Below, piece after piece: positions 26,354-35,835 of a stretch of 52,999 nt of DNA. This DNA is from Streptomyces pseudogriseolus (GTDB lineage Bacteria; Actinomycetota; Actinomycetes; Streptomycetales; Streptomycetaceae). The translations under genes were made by a program, and so were the position numbers. The stretch lies in the NCBI GenBank assembly GCA_002154585.1, contig MUNG01000236.1:1-52999 (forward strand). The letters are read 5' to 3'. The notes below the pieces were generated by a model that saw only the letters and a program-made list of their open reading frames with translations, was not told the DNA's origin and did not search any database. Position 1 is the stretch's first letter. Each line of letters begins with the position of its first letter.

Positions 26354-27243
26354 GCGGACCTCTCCGGTGCGGTGTAGAGGGGGAGTCGGGGGTCGACGGG
26401 CTGCTCGGGCCAGGTGTCGCGGATCCAGGCGTGGCCGGGGTGGTCGCAGATCAGCCAGGCGCGTTCGTCCTCGGGCCCCGCCATGACGTTGAGGTAGTAC
26501 ATGTGGTGGCCGGGCACCGCCATGGACGGCCCGTGCCAGCCGTCCGGGATGAGGACGACGTCGCCGTCGCGCACCTCGGCCAGCACGTCCGTGTCCCGGC
26601 CGGGTCCGGACGGGGAGACCCGCTGGTAGCCGAGGCCCGGCGTGCCGTCGTGGGCGGCGAACTCGAAGTAGTAGATCTCCTCCAGCACCGACTCCTCGCC
26701 CGGCCGGTGCTCGTCGTGCTTGTGCGGCGGGAAGGACGACCAGTTGCCGCCCGGGGTGAGGACCTCGACCGCGATCAGCTTGTCGCACTCGAAGACGCCG
26801 GCCGCGCCGAAGTTGTTGACCTGCCGGGAGCAGGAGCCGGTGCCGCGCAGCTCCACCGGCACGTCGGACGCCGGGCCGTACCGGGCCGGGAGCCGGCGGC
26901 TGCAGCGGGCGCCGGTCAGCGCGAACCGCCCGCCGCCCGCCGAGGACACGGTGACCCGGGCGTCGCGCGGCACGTAGGCGAAGTCGCTCACGCCGTCGAA
27001 CACGCTCGTGCGGCCGGTGAGCGCGAACTCCTCGTGGCCGAAGTCGTCGTCCGAGACGACCGTGCAGGCGCCGCTCAGCGGCAGCACGATCCACTCGCTG
27101 TCCCCGGTGTCGAAGGTGTGCGAGCCGCCCGGCGCCAGAGGGAGCACCCGCAGGCTCGAGTGGTCCCAGCCGGCGCCCAGCGGGTTCACGTCCACGGCGT
27201 AGGGGCCGGCGACGGCCTTGCCGGCGGGAAGGTGATGCGTCAT
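26350..27243 (-). CDS. iolB: 5-deoxy-glucuronate isomerase
   Basis: 297 residues, bicupin fold. Metal-binding histidines are in SFPPHKHDEHRPGEES (about 167-180), preceded by GSCSRQVNNFGAAGVFECDK; VLIPDGWHGPSMAVPGHHMY is the second conserved block. It converts 5-deoxyglucuronate to 5-dehydro-2-deoxygluconate, the product that IolC phosphorylates. It has a long leader (27244-27339) rich in inverted repeats, separating it from the aldolase gene. Confidence 0.95.
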   Translation of the reverse strand: MTHHLPAGKAVAGPYAVDVNPLGAGWDHSSLRVLPLAPGGSHTFDTGDSEWIVLPLSGACTVVSDDDFGHEEFALTGRTSVFDGVSDFAYVPRDARVTVSSAGGGRFALTGARCSRRLPARYGPASDVPVELRGTGSCSRQVNNFGAAGVFECDKLIAVEVLTPGGNWSSFPPHKHDEHRPGEESVLEEIYYFEFAAHDGTPGLGYQRVSPSGPGRDTDVLAEVRDGDVVLIPDGWHGPSMAVPGHHMYYLNVMAGPEDERAWLICDHPGHAWIRDTWPEQPVDPRLPLYTAPERSA

Positions 27244-27276
27244 GCGTGCCTCCGTCTGCGTACGTCGTCGTACGGG

Positions 27277-27297
27277 CCCCTCACCAGGCGTGAGGGC
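27277..27297 (-). terminator. Hairpin in the aldolase-iolB gap (second)
   Basis: GCCCCTCAC-caggc-GTGAGGGC makes a stable short stem between the aldolase stop and iolB. With the stem at 27308-27334 it could attenuate read-through or protect mRNA ends. A GTACG/CGTAC pair (27260-27273) follows. Confidence 0.45.
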
Positions 27298-27307
27298 TTC
27301 TCACCTG

Positions 27308-27334
27308 CCGTACGGCCTTCCACCGGCCGTACGG
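27308..27334 (-). terminator. Hairpin in the aldolase-iolB gap (first)
   Basis: CCGTACGGCC (27308-27317) and GGCCGTACGG (27325-27334) are perfect inverses with a 7-nt loop, starting five bases beyond the aldolase stop. No T-tract; likely a partial terminator. Confidence 0.5.
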
Positions 27335-27339
27335 GCCGG

Positions 27340-28215
27340 TCACAGCAGGCCGACCGCCGTGTCCACCGCCTTCTCCACACTGCCCTCGGCCGGGTAGAGC
27401 AGTGAGCGGCCGACGACCATGCCCTGCACGCTGGGCAGCCGCAGCGCCTTGCCCCAGCGCTCGTAGGCCGCCTCCTGGTCGCCGACCTCGCCGCCGAGCA
27501 GCACCACCGGCAGCGTCGAGGTGCGCAGCACCTCCGCCATGTCGTCGGCGTTCTCGGTGACCGGCAGCTTCAGCCAGGTGTAGGCGGAGGTGCCGCCGAG
27601 CCCGGAGGCGATGGCGATGGAGCGGGTGACGGCCTCGGCGGACAGGTCGTTGCGGACCCGTCCGTCCACGCGGCGGGAGATGAACGGCTCCACGAACACC
27701 GGCAGCCTGCGCGCGGCCATCGCGTCGACGGCGCGGGCGGCGGACTCCAGGGTGGCGAGCGAGCCGGGGTCGTCGTAGTCGATGCGGACCAGCAGCTTGC
27801 CCGCGTCGAAGCCGAGCCGCTCGATGTCCTCGGCGCGGTGCCCGGTGAAGCGGTCGTCCATCTCGAAGGACGCCCCGGCCAGACCGCCGCGGTTCATGGA
27901 CCCCATGACGACCTTGTTCTCCAGCACGCCCAGCAGGAGCAAATCCTCCAGGATGTCGGCGGTGGCCAGCACCCCGTCCACGCCCGGCCGGGACAGCGCG
28001 ACGCACAGGCGTTCCAGCAGGTCGGCCCGGTCCGCCATGGCCAGCGGGCGATCGCCGGTGCCGAGCGCGCCCCGGGCGGGGTGGTCGGCGGCCACGATCA
28101 TCAGCCGGCCGCTGTCGCCGATCAGCGGACGGCGGGCCCGGCGGGCCGCCGCCTCGGCGACGGCCTCGGGGTGCCGGGCGCGGACCGTGGTGAGGTCGGG
28201 GATGCTGAGTTTCAA
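27340..28215 (-). CDS. Cgl0159-type (beta/alpha)8 aldolase of the inositol pathway
   Basis: 291 residues from TTG 28215; GGAG nine bases upstream and only 13 bp after the iolC stop support this start (MKLSIPDLTTVRARHPEAVA). The barrel contains LMIVAADHPARGAL, the Lys-bearing GKLLVRIDYDD and MVVGRSLLYPAEG at the phosphate-binding end. In other actinobacterial iol clusters a Cgl0159-family protein holds the place of IolJ. Cleavage of 2-deoxy-5-keto-gluconate 6-phosphate to malonate semialdehyde and DHAP is therefore inferred, not proven. Confidence 0.82.
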   Translation of the reverse strand: MKLSIPDLTTVRARHPEAVAEAAARRARRPLIGDSGRLMIVAADHPARGALGTGDRPLAMADRADLLERLCVALSRPGVDGVLATADILEDLLLLGVLENKVVMGSMNRGGLAGASFEMDDRFTGHRAEDIERLGFDAGKLLVRIDYDDPGSLATLESAARAVDAMAARRLPVFVEPFISRRVDGRVRNDLSAEAVTRSIAIASGLGGTSAYTWLKLPVTENADDMAEVLRTSTLPVVLLGGEVGDQEAAYERWGKALRLPSVQGMVVGRSLLYPAEGSVEKAVDTAVGLL

Positions 28216-28228
28216 GGAAGTGCTCCGT

Positions 28229-29221
28229 TCAGGACTGGCTCGGCCGGTCTGCCGCGTCCGGCGCCACGGTCCGCGCGAGGAGGTCGGCGACCTCCGGCGG
28301 GGTCGGCATGGCGGACGAGCAGGCGAGGCGCGAGGCGACGAGGGCGCCGGCCGCGTTGGCGTGGCGCATGGTCCGCTCCAGGTCCCAGCCGGCGAGCAGG
28401 CCGTGGCAGAGCGAGCCGCCGAAGGCGTCGCCGGCGCCGAGGCCGTTGACCACCTCGACCGGCACCGGGGGCACCGCGGCCCGGGTGCCGTCCCGGTGCA
28501 CGGCCAGCACGCCCCGGGGGCCCTGCTTGACCACGGCCAGCTCAACCCCGGCCGCCAGCAGCGCCTCGGCGCACGCCTCGGGCTCACGCACCCCGGTGGC
28601 GACCTCGCACTCGTCGAGGTTGCCGACCGCGACGGTGGCGTGGCGCAGTGCCTCGCGGTAGTACGGGCGCGCCTGGTCCGGGTCCCGCCAGAACATGGGC
28701 CGCCAGTCCAGGTCGAACACGGTGGTGCCGGCCTTGGCGCGCGCCTCGAGGGCGGCGAGCGTGGCAGTGCGGCTGGGGTCCTCGCTCAGGCCGGTGCCGG
28801 TGATCCAGAAGATGCCGGCCGCGCGGATCGCCGGCAGGTCCAGCTCGTGCGGGTGGATCTCCAGGTCGGGGGCCTTGGGGCGGCGGTAGAAGTAGAGGGG
28901 GAAGTCGTCCGGCGGGAAGATCTCGCAGAAGGTGACGGGCGTCGGGTACGCGGCCACCGGCGTCACCCAGCGGTCGTCGACGCCGAAATCCTTCAGCGCC
29001 TCGTGCAGAAAGACGCCGAAAGGGTCGTCCCCGGTGCGCGTGATCACCGCGGTGGAACGGCCGAGCCGGGCCGCGGCGACCGCGACATTGGCGGCCGACC
29101 CGCCCAGGAATTTCCCGAACGTCTCGACTTGCGACAACGGCACCCCGGTCTGAAGGGGATAAAGATCGACCCCGATGCGACCCATGGTGACCAGGTCGAA
29201 ATACTGTGGTGTGTCGGCCAT
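28229..29221 (-). CDS. iolC: 5-dehydro-2-deoxygluconokinase
   Basis: 330 residues of the PfkB/ribokinase family. The N-terminal GRIGVDLYPLQTGVPL and KFLGGSAANVAVAAARLGR motifs and the C-terminal anion hole/catalytic base VNGLGAGDAFGGSLCHGL (Asp about 265) are intact. It phosphorylates 5-dehydro-2-deoxygluconate with ATP. It is the first gene of the minus-strand iol unit; its promoter faces that of the transporter operon across 320 bp. Confidence 0.93.
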   Translation of the reverse strand: MADTPQYFDLVTMGRIGVDLYPLQTGVPLSQVETFGKFLGGSAANVAVAAARLGRSTAVITRTGDDPFGVFLHEALKDFGVDDRWVTPVAAYPTPVTFCEIFPPDDFPLYFYRRPKAPDLEIHPHELDLPAIRAAGIFWITGTGLSEDPSRTATLAALEARAKAGTTVFDLDWRPMFWRDPDQARPYYREALRHATVAVGNLDECEVATGVREPEACAEALLAAGVELAVVKQGPRGVLAVHRDGTRAAVPPVPVEVVNGLGAGDAFGGSLCHGLLAGWDLERTMRHANAAGALVASRLACSSAMPTPPEVADLLARTVAPDAADRPSQS

Positions 29222-29541
29222 TCAGCGACGCTCCTCGAGCTTCTGGGGATGCGGGTCCCAGGACGCCCTGCCACGGTGGGGACGTGCTTCCGGGGACCTG
29301 CCGCTTCCCAGGTGTAGGTCTCGAGGGGCGGCGGTGTCAATAGTTTGTACTTACATTCGGACGAGCGTGTGAAGTGATGTCTTAACAAAGTATTGACAGC
29401 GAGCGGTTCTCGGGGATTGGATCGCGTCCCAGCAGAACCGCCTTGTGTGATGGCACACACCCCGGACTCCCGAGGTTCCGGGCACGGACTCTCGGACTCC
29501 TCGCCCCCTTTCCCCGTGAAGCACAGTGAGGTGCAGGACTG
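29222..29541. promoter_or_regulatory. Divergent iolC / transporter promoter region
   Basis: No gene in these 320 bp. Toward iolC: -35 TTGACA (29340-29335), 18-bp spacer, -10 TACACC (29316-29311). Toward the transporter: -35 TTGACA (29393-29398), 18-bp spacer, -10 TTGGAT (29417-29422). Between the two -35 boxes lie TTTGTACTTACA (29344-29355) and, inverted, TTTGTTAAGACA (minus strand, 29389-29378), which share TTTGTnnnnACA with a site before the LacI gene. This looks like a repressor-controlled divergent switch. Confidence 0.7.
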
Positions 29542-30561
29542 ATGGACCGCTCTTCCCACCCCCGCCACCGCAGAGTCGCCCCCCTCGTCGCGGCCGCGGC
29601 GGCAGCCGCCCTGGCCCTTACCGGCTGCTCCAGCGACTCCGGCGGCAAGAAGTCCGAGGAAGGCGGAGCGGACGCCTCGGCCGGCAAGGCCTCGACGCCG
29701 CAGATGACGGTCGCCCTGGTCACCCACCAGGCGCCCGGCGACACCTTCTGGGACATCGTCCGCAAGGGCGCGGAGACCGCCGCCGCCAAGGACAACGTCA
29801 AGTTGATCTACTCGGCCGACCCGAACGCCGGCAACCAGGCCAACCTGGTGCAGAACGCCATCGACCAGAAGGTCGACGGCATCGCGGTCACCCTCGCCAA
29901 GCCGGACGCCCTCAAGGACGTCATAGCGAAGGCCGAGAAGGCCGGCATCCCCGTCGTCGGCCTCAACTCCGGTCTGAGCGACTGGAAGGACCTCGGCCTG
30001 CTCGAGTTCTTCGGACAGGACGAGTCCGTGGCGGGCGAGGCGTTCGGCAAGAAGCTGAACGAGGTCGGCGCGAAGAACGCGGTCTGCGTCGTCCACGAGC
30101 AGGGCAACGTCGGCCTGACCCAGCGGTGCGACGGGGTGAAGAAGACCTTCGAGGGCGAGACCCAGATCCTCAACGTCAACGGCACCGACATGCCGTCGGT
30201 GAAGTCGACGATCACCGCGAAGCTGAAGCAGGACTCCTCCATCGACTACGTCGTCACCCTCGGCGCGCCCTTCGCGCCGACCGCGGTGCAGTCCGTCGAG
30301 GAGGCCGGCAGCGAGGCCAAGGTCGCCACGTTCGACCTGAACAAGGAGCTGACCGGCGCCGTCAAGGCCGGCGACATCCAGTTCGCCGTGGACCAGCAGC
30401 CCTACCTCCAGGGCTACCTCGCCGTCGACGGCCTGTGGCTCTACAAGAACAACGGCAACTACAGCGGCGGCGGCGAGCAGCCCGTCCTGACCGGTCCGGC
30501 CTTCGTCGACAAGTCCAACGTCGACGCCGTCTCCGAGTTCGCCGCGAAGGGCACCCGGTGA
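29542..30561 (+). CDS. Inositol/sugar ABC transporter substrate-binding lipoprotein
   Basis: 339 residues with signal peptide and lipobox LTGC (Cys29). The rest is a type-I periplasmic-binding protein of the ribose/inositol group: VALVTHQAPGDTFWDIVRKGAE, NQANLVQNAIDQKVDGIAVT, AGIPVVGLNSGL, DYVVTLGAPFAPTAVQSVEE and FAVDQQPYLQGYLAV. Its place beside iolC and before IolE/IolG-like genes points to inositol or another cyclitol as ligand. First gene of a five-gene operon. Confidence 0.9.
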   Translation: MDRSSHPRHRRVAPLVAAAAAAALALTGCSSDSGGKKSEEGGADASAGKASTPQMTVALVTHQAPGDTFWDIVRKGAETAAAKDNVKLIYSADPNAGNQANLVQNAIDQKVDGIAVTLAKPDALKDVIAKAEKAGIPVVGLNSGLSDWKDLGLLEFFGQDESVAGEAFGKKLNEVGAKNAVCVVHEQGNVGLTQRCDGVKKTFEGETQILNVNGTDMPSVKSTITAKLKQDSSIDYVVTLGAPFAPTAVQSVEEAGSEAKVATFDLNKELTGAVKAGDIQFAVDQQPYLQGYLAVDGLWLYKNNGNYSGGGEQPVLTGPAFVDKSNVDAVSEFAAKGTR

Positions 30562-31640
30562 TGAGCATGGCTCAACAGGCTGAGCCGGCGGCGACCACGC
30601 CGCCGGCCCCCGGCCCCGAGAAGCAGAAGGACGGGCGCACCGCGCGGCGCCCGCTGGCGCTGCGGCTGCTCGCCCGGCCCGAGGTCGGCGTCTTCCTCGG
30701 CGCCGTCGCCGTCCTGGTGTTCTTCCTGTTCACCGCCCCGCCGGTGCGCGACGGCAGCTCGATGGCGAACATCCTGTACCAGTCGTCGACCATCGGAATC
30801 ATGGCGCTGCCCGTGGCGCTGCTGATGATCGGCGGCGAGTTCGACCTCTCGGCCGGCGTCGCCGTCGTCACCTCGGCGCTCACCGCGAGCATGCTGAGCT
30901 ACCAGCTCACCCTGAACGTGTGGATGGGCGTCATCGTCGCCCTCGTGGTGTCCCTCGCCGTCGGCTTCTTCAACGGCTGGATGCTGGTCAGGACCGGGCT
31001 GCCGAGCTTCCTGGTCACCCTGGGCACCTTCCTGATCCTCCAGGGCGTCAACCTCGCCGTGACCAAACTCGTCACCGGCAACGTCGCCACCGACAGCATC
31101 GCCGACATGGACGGCTTCGACCAGGCCAAGGCCGTCTTCGCCTCCAGCTTCGAGGTCGGCGGCGTCCAGGTGAAGATCACCGTGATCTGGTGGCTCGTCT
31201 TCGCCGCGCTCGCCACCTGGGTCCTGCTGCGCACCAAGTACGGCAACTGGATCTTCGCCGTCGGCGGCAACAAGGACAGCGCCCGCGCGGTCGGCGTCCC
31301 CGTCACCTTCACCAAGATCAGCCTGTTCATGCTGGTCGGCTTCGGCGCCTGGTTCGTCGGCATGCACAACCTGTTCTCCTTCAACACCGTGCAGTCCGGC
31401 GAGGGCGTGGGCCAGGAGCTCATCTACATCGCCGCGGCGGTCATCGGCGGCTGTCTGCTCACCGGCGGCTACGGCTCGGCGATCGGACCGGTCTTCGGGG
31501 CCTTCATGTTCGGCATGGTGCAGCAGGGCATCGTCTACGCCGGCTGGAACCCCGACTGGTTCAAGGCCTTCCTCGGCGTGATGCTGCTCGGCGCCGTCCT
31601 CATCAATCTGTGGGTCCAGCGCACGGCGACCCGGAGGTGA
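30561..31640 (+). CDS. Inositol/sugar ABC transporter permease (RbsC-like)
   Basis: 359 residues; the ATG at 30561 shares a base with the upstream TGA. About ten hydrophobic segments follow a 45-residue polar N-terminus. [21 protein letters not shown] is the signature of BPD_transp_2 (RbsC family) permeases, and [17 protein letters not shown] is the cytoplasmic ATPase-docking region. It forms the membrane channel of the importer. Confidence 0.92.
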   Translation: MSMAQQAEPAATTPPAPGPEKQKDGRTARRPLALRLLARPEVGVFLGAVAVLVFFLFTAPPVRDGSSMANILYQSSTIGIMALPVALLMIGGEFDLSAGVAVVTSALTASMLSYQLTLNVWMGVIVALVVSLAVGFFNGWMLVRTGLPSFLVTLGTFLILQGVNLAVTKLVTGNVATDSIADMDGFDQAKAVFASSFEVGGVQVKITVIWWLVFAALATWVLLRTKYGNWIFAVGGNKDSARAVGVPVTFTKISLFMLVGFGAWFVGMHNLFSFNTVQSGEGVGQELIYIAAAVIGGCLLTGGYGSAIGPVFGAFMFGMVQQGIVYAGWNPDWFKAFLGVMLLGAVLINLWVQRTATRR

Positions 31641-31645
31641 CCGCA

Positions 31646-32557
31646 ATGACCGACAAGACGACCGGCACCGACGGTGCCGTCCGCACGGACACCCCGGCCG
31701 GCGGCGACCGCCCCCTGGTCGAACTCCGCGCCGCCGGCAAGTCCTACGGCAACATCCGCGCCCTGCACGGCGTGGACCTCACCGTCCACCCCTCCAAGGT
31801 GACCTGCGTCCTCGGCGACAACGGCGCCGGCAAGTCCACCCTCATCAAGATCGTCTCGGGGCTGCACCAGCACACCGAGGGCGAGTTCCTCGTCGACGGC
31901 GAACCGGTGCGGTTCTCCACCCCGCGCGAGGCGCTCGACAAGGGCATCGCCACCGTCTACCAGGACCTCGCGGTCGTCCCGCTGATGCCGGTGTGGCGGA
32001 ACTTCTTCCTCGGCTCCGAGATGACCAAGGGCCCCTGGCCCGTCCGCCGCCTCGACATCGAGCGCATGAAGCGGACCGCCGACGAGGAACTGCGCAACAT
32101 GGGCATCGTCCTGGACGACCTGGAGCAGCCCATCGGCACGCTCTCCGGCGGCCAGCGCCAGTGCGTCGCGATCGCCCGCGCCGTCTATTTCGGCGCCCGC
32201 GTCCTCATCCTCGACGAGCCCACCGCCGCCCTCGGCGTCAAGCAGTCCGGGGTCGTCCTGAAGTACATCGCCATGGCCCGCGACCGCGGCCTCGGCGTCA
32301 TCTTCATCACCCACAACCCGCACCACGCGTACATGGTCGGCGACCACTTCAACGTGCTGCGCCTGGGCACCCTGGAGCTCAGCGCCGACCGCAGCGAGGT
32401 GACCCTCGAAGAGCTGACCAACCACATGGCGGGCGGCGCCGAACTGGCCGCGCTCAAGCACGAGCTGGCGCAGGTCCGCGGCGTCGACACGGAAGAGCTC
32501 CCCGAATCCGGCGACCTCCGGGCGCCCACGACCGCAACCCCGGAAGGGAAGTCCTGA
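31646..32557 (+). CDS. Inositol/sugar ABC transporter ATPase, single domain
   Basis: 303 residues from ATG 31646. Walker [10 protein letters not shown] (about 60), signature [14 protein letters not shown] (about 166), Walker [13 protein letters not shown] and switch [10 protein letters not shown] are present. Family relatives such as RbsA have two fused ATPase domains; this protein has one and would act as a homodimer, as in the FrcA group. The C-terminal 45 residues are an extra acidic, helical tail. Starts five bases after the permease stop. Confidence 0.92.
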   Translation: MTDKTTGTDGAVRTDTPAGGDRPLVELRAAGKSYGNIRALHGVDLTVHPSKVTCVLGDNGAGKSTLIKIVSGLHQHTEGEFLVDGEPVRFSTPREALDKGIATVYQDLAVVPLMPVWRNFFLGSEMTKGPWPVRRLDIERMKRTADEELRNMGIVLDDLEQPIGTLSGGQRQCVAIARAVYFGARVLILDEPTAALGVKQSGVVLKYIAMARDRGLGVIFITHNPHHAYMVGDHFNVLRLGTLELSADRSEVTLEELTNHMAGGAELAALKHELAQVRGVDTEELPESGDLRAPTTATPEGKS

Positions 32558-32558
32558 C

Positions 32559-33461
32559 ATGGCCGTCGCCCTCGACCGCATCCGGGTCGGTTCCGCCCCC
32601 GACTCCTGGGGCGTCTGGTTCCCCGACGACCCCCAGCAGGTGCCCTGGCAGCGCTTCCTCGACGAGGTCGCCGAGGCCGGCTACTCCTGGATCGAACTCG
32701 GCCCCTACGGCTACCTGCCCACCGACCCCGCCCGCCTCACCGACGAGGTGCAGAGCCGCGGCCTGAAGGTCTCCGCCGGCACCATTTTCTGCGGGCTGCA
32801 CCGCGGCCCCTCCGAGTGGGACGCCACCTGGGAACAGGTCAGCCGCGTCGCCGCGCTCACCCGGGCGATGGACGCGAAGCACCTGGTGGTCATCCCGTCG
32901 TTCTGGCGGGACGACAAGACCGCCGAGATCCTGGAGGCGCCCGAGCTCACCACCGAGCAGTGGGGCCACCTCACCCGGGGCATGGAGCGCCTCGGCCGCG
33001 AGGTGAAGGAGACGTACGGGCTCGACATCGTCGTCCACCCGCACGCCGACACCCACATCGACACCGAGGAGCACGTCGAGCGCTTCCTCGACTCCACCGA
33101 CTCGCGCCTGGTCAACCTCTGCCTCGACACCGGCCACTACGCCTACTGCGGCGGCGACAGCGTCAAGCTGATCGAGACCTACGGCGAGCGCATCGGCTAC
33201 CTGCACCTCAAGCAGGTCGACCCGGAGATCCTCGCCGACGTCGTCAAGAACCAGATCCCCTTCGGGCCCGCCGTGCAGCGCGGCGTGATGTGCGAACCGC
33301 CGGCCGGCGTCCCCGAGCTGGGCCCCGTCCTCACGGCCGCGCAGAAGCTGGGCGTGGACCTGTTCGCGATCGTCGAGCAGGACATGTACCCGTGCGAGCC
33401 GGACAAGCCGCTGCCCATCGCGGTGCGCACCCGCAAGTTCCTCCGCTCCTGCGGCGCCTGA
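32559..33461 (+). CDS. Sugar phosphate isomerase/epimerase-family protein (IolE-like inosose dehydratase)
   Basis: 300 residues, xylose-isomerase-like TIM barrel. [14 protein letters not shown] at the N-terminus, [16 protein letters not shown] (metal His), [13 protein letters not shown] (Asp/His) and YLHLKQVD are the conserved metal-site blocks. The IolE group dehydrates 2-keto-myo-inositol to the dione that IolD opens; its operon context makes this the best candidate for that step, although an IolI/IolH-type isomerase is possible. It begins two bases after the ATPase stop. Confidence 0.85.
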   Translation: MAVALDRIRVGSAPDSWGVWFPDDPQQVPWQRFLDEVAEAGYSWIELGPYGYLPTDPARLTDEVQSRGLKVSAGTIFCGLHRGPSEWDATWEQVSRVAALTRAMDAKHLVVIPSFWRDDKTAEILEAPELTTEQWGHLTRGMERLGREVKETYGLDIVVHPHADTHIDTEEHVERFLDSTDSRLVNLCLDTGHYAYCGGDSVKLIETYGERIGYLHLKQVDPEILADVVKNQIPFGPAVQRGVMCEPPAGVPELGPVLTAAQKLGVDLFAIVEQDMYPCEPDKPLPIAVRTRKFLRSCGA

Positions 33462-33490
33462 CCGCCACCCACCGGACCGGGAGGCGACAC

Positions 33491-34513
33491 ATGAACCGGC
33501 GCGAACCCCTCGGCGTCGCCGTCATCGGCACCGGCCGCATGGGCGCCGACCATGTGCGGCGGATCGACCGGGTGATCAGCGGGGCCCGGGTCGCCGCGGT
33601 CGTCGACCTCGACGGCGAACGGGCCAAGGCCGTCGCGGGCGGGATCGACGGCTGCGCCGCCCACACCGACGCGGCCGAGGCGATGGCGTCGCCGGACGTC
33701 GACGCGGTGCTCGTCGCCTCCTCCGGGCACGCCCACGAGGAGGCGCTGCTCACCGCGTTCGCGCACGACCTGCCCGTCCTGTGCGAGAAGCCGCTCACTC
33801 CCGACGCGGCGTCCGCGCTGCGGGTCATGGAGGCCGAACTGGCCCTCGGCCACCGCCGGGTGCAGGTCGGCTTCATGCGCCGCTACGACACCGAGTACGT
33901 CCGCCTCAAGGCCCTGCTCGCCGGCGGGCAGCTGGGCCGGCCGCTGATGCTGCACAACCGCCATCGCAACGTGGCCAGCCCGCCCTTCTTCACCAGCTCC
34001 ATGCTGATCAGCGACTCCGTCGCCCACGAGGTCGACGCCACCCGCTGGCTGCTGGGGCACGAGATCACCGCCGTGACGGTGCTGCGGCCGGTCCCCTCCT
34101 CGGGCGCCCCCGAGGGACTGCGCGACCCGCAGTTCGTCGTCCTGGAGACCGACGGCGGCGCGCTCTCCGACGTCGAGATCTTCGTCAACTGCGGCTTCGG
34201 CTACCAGGTGCAGGCCGAGGCGGTCTGCGAACGCGGCACCGCCCGCATCGGCGACGGCCACGAGCTGGTCACCAACACGGCCGGACGCTGGGGCGGCACC
34301 ATCGCCCAGGACTGGACCGAACGCTTCGCCCAGGCCTACGACGCGGAGGTCCAGGCGTGGGTCGACGCCACCCGCCGCGGCGAGGTCACCGGCCCCAGCA
34401 CGTGGGACGGCTACGCCGCGGCGGCGGTGTGCGAGGCGGGGGTGCGGGCGCTGGAGGTTGGCGGCCGGGCCGCGGTCGAACTGGCGGAGAGGCCTGCGCT
34501 GTACGGGCGCTGA
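33491..34513 (+). CDS. Gfo/Idh/MocA-family dehydrogenase (IolG-like inositol 2-dehydrogenase)
   Basis: 340 residues from ATG 33491 with SD GGGAGGCGACAC. The Rossmann motif is [17 protein letters not shown] and the catalytic Lys lies in PVLCEKPLT (about 98). [15 protein letters not shown] and the [14 protein letters not shown] histidine/aspartate region match inositol dehydrogenases. It should oxidise a cyclitol to the keto form with NAD. Last gene of the transporter operon, 29 bp after the IolE-like gene. Confidence 0.88.
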   Translation: MNRREPLGVAVIGTGRMGADHVRRIDRVISGARVAAVVDLDGERAKAVAGGIDGCAAHTDAAEAMASPDVDAVLVASSGHAHEEALLTAFAHDLPVLCEKPLTPDAASALRVMEAELALGHRRVQVGFMRRYDTEYVRLKALLAGGQLGRPLMLHNRHRNVASPPFFTSSMLISDSVAHEVDATRWLLGHEITAVTVLRPVPSSGAPEGLRDPQFVVLETDGGALSDVEIFVNCGFGYQVQAEAVCERGTARIGDGHELVTNTAGRWGGTIAQDWTERFAQAYDAEVQAWVDATRRGEVTGPSTWDGYAAAAVCEAGVRALEVGGRAAVELAERPALYGR

Positions 34514-34605
34514 GGCCTGACGCCTCGGGCGCGGCGCCTTGCCCCCGGGGGGCTACTGGGGTGCCGGGGGCTGTCGGACGCCGGGTGCGGCCGCGTTGTG
34601 GCTGG

Positions 34606-34624
34606 TCGCGCAGTTCCCCGCGCC
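34606..34624. repeat. Dispersed 19-mer, single copy
   Basis: TCGCGCAGTTCCCCGCGCC, identical to the element at 17452 and inverse to the copies in the 108-bp repeat. The 258-bp gap (34514-34771) that holds it, between two converging genes, contains no gene I can support. Confidence 0.85.
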
Positions 34625-34771
34625 CCTGGAGGCGCCTGCCGACTGCGGGCAGTCGTGCCGCTGGGGCGGCACGGGTGGGCGCAGGCGGCACCTCGTCGGC
34701 GCCGAGTTGCGCCGACACCCCCCGGCCCGCACCGACACCGGTGCCCTGTCCAGCGCTCGAAGCGGACGCGC

Positions 34772-35776
34772 TTACGCCCGCCGTACCTCCTCCAGGGTCA
34801 CGGGACGGTGCTCGTGCAGCGACAGCGTGCACGCCTCGGCGATCCAGCCCGCCTCCAGGGCGTCCTCGATCGTGCACGGCGACGGCCGGGTGCCCGCCAC
34901 CACCTCGGTGAACGCGTGCAGTTCGGCGCGGTAGGCATCGGTGAAGCGGTCCATGAAGAAGTCGTGCGGCACCCCCGCCGGGAAGGCGACGCCCGGCTCC
35001 ACCGACCGCAGCGGCAGCCTGTCCTCCAGGCCCACCGCGATCGAGTCGGTGAAGCCGTGGATCTCCATGCGCACGTCGTGCCCCCGGCCGTTGTGGCGGC
35101 TGTTGGAGACCACCGCGAGGGTGCCGTCGTCGAGGGTGAGGACCGCGCCCGTGGTGTCGGCGTCGCCCGCCTCCTTGATGTACGCGGCGCCCCGGTTGCC
35201 GCCGGCCGCGTACACCTCGGTCACCTCGCGGCCGGTCACCCAGCGGATGATGTCGAAGTCGTGCACCGAGCAGTCCCGGAAGATGCCCCCGGACGCGGCG
35301 ACGTACGCGGCGGGCGGCGGCGCCGGGTCCAGCGTCGTCGAGCGCACGGTGTGCAGCGTGCCCAGCTCGCCGGACCGGACGGCGGCGCGCGCGGCGACGA
35401 AACCGGCGTCGAAGCGGCGGTTGAAGCCGATCTGCACCGGCACGTCCCGGCCGGCGACGGCCTTCAGCACCTCGACGCCCTCCGCGATGGTGCGGGCCAC
35501 GGGCTTCTCGCAGAACACGGGCACGCCCGCCTCCACGCACGCGACGATCAGCTCCGGGTGGGCGTCGGTGGCGGCGGCGACGACCACGCCGTCCACCCCG
35601 GCCGCCAGCACCGCCTCGGGCGAGTCCGCGACCTGCGCGCCGAAGCGCTCCGCGGCGGTCTTCGCGGCGTCCGCGAACGGGTCGGAGACGACGAGGGACT
35701 CGACGGCGTCGAGCCCGGACAGGGTCTCGGCGTGGAAGGCGCCGATACGGCCGAGACCGAGGATTCCGATGCGCAT
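34772..35776 (-). CDS. Gfo/Idh/MocA-family dehydrogenase (inositol 2-dehydrogenase-like)
   Basis: 334 residues from ATG 35776. IGILGLGRIGAFHAETL is the NAD-binding motif, VPVFCEKPVARTI holds the catalytic Lys (about 93), VQIGFNRRFDAGF follows, and DCSVHDFDIIRWVTG provides the catalytic Asp/His pair; these features are characteristic of myo-inositol 2-dehydrogenases. It is the last gene of a PhyH-SDR-Gfo operon under a divergent LacI regulator. The 59-bp gap upstream carries an SD (CAAGGAGCATCGCCCC). Confidence 0.9.
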   Translation of the reverse strand: MRIGILGLGRIGAFHAETLSGLDAVESLVVSDPFADAAKTAAERFGAQVADSPEAVLAAGVDGVVVAAATDAHPELIVACVEAGVPVFCEKPVARTIAEGVEVLKAVAGRDVPVQIGFNRRFDAGFVAARAAVRSGELGTLHTVRSTTLDPAPPPAAYVAASGGIFRDCSVHDFDIIRWVTGREVTEVYAAGGNRGAAYIKEAGDADTTGAVLTLDDGTLAVVSNSRHNGRGHDVRMEIHGFTDSIAVGLEDRLPLRSVEPGVAFPAGVPHDFFMDRFTDAYRAELHAFTEVVAGTRPSPCTIEDALEAGWIAEACTLSLHEHRPVTLEEVRRA

Positions 35777-35835
35777 GGGGCGATGCTCCTTGGAGTGCGG
35801 GTGGTGCCGGTGGTACGGGGCGGGGACGGAGAAGG

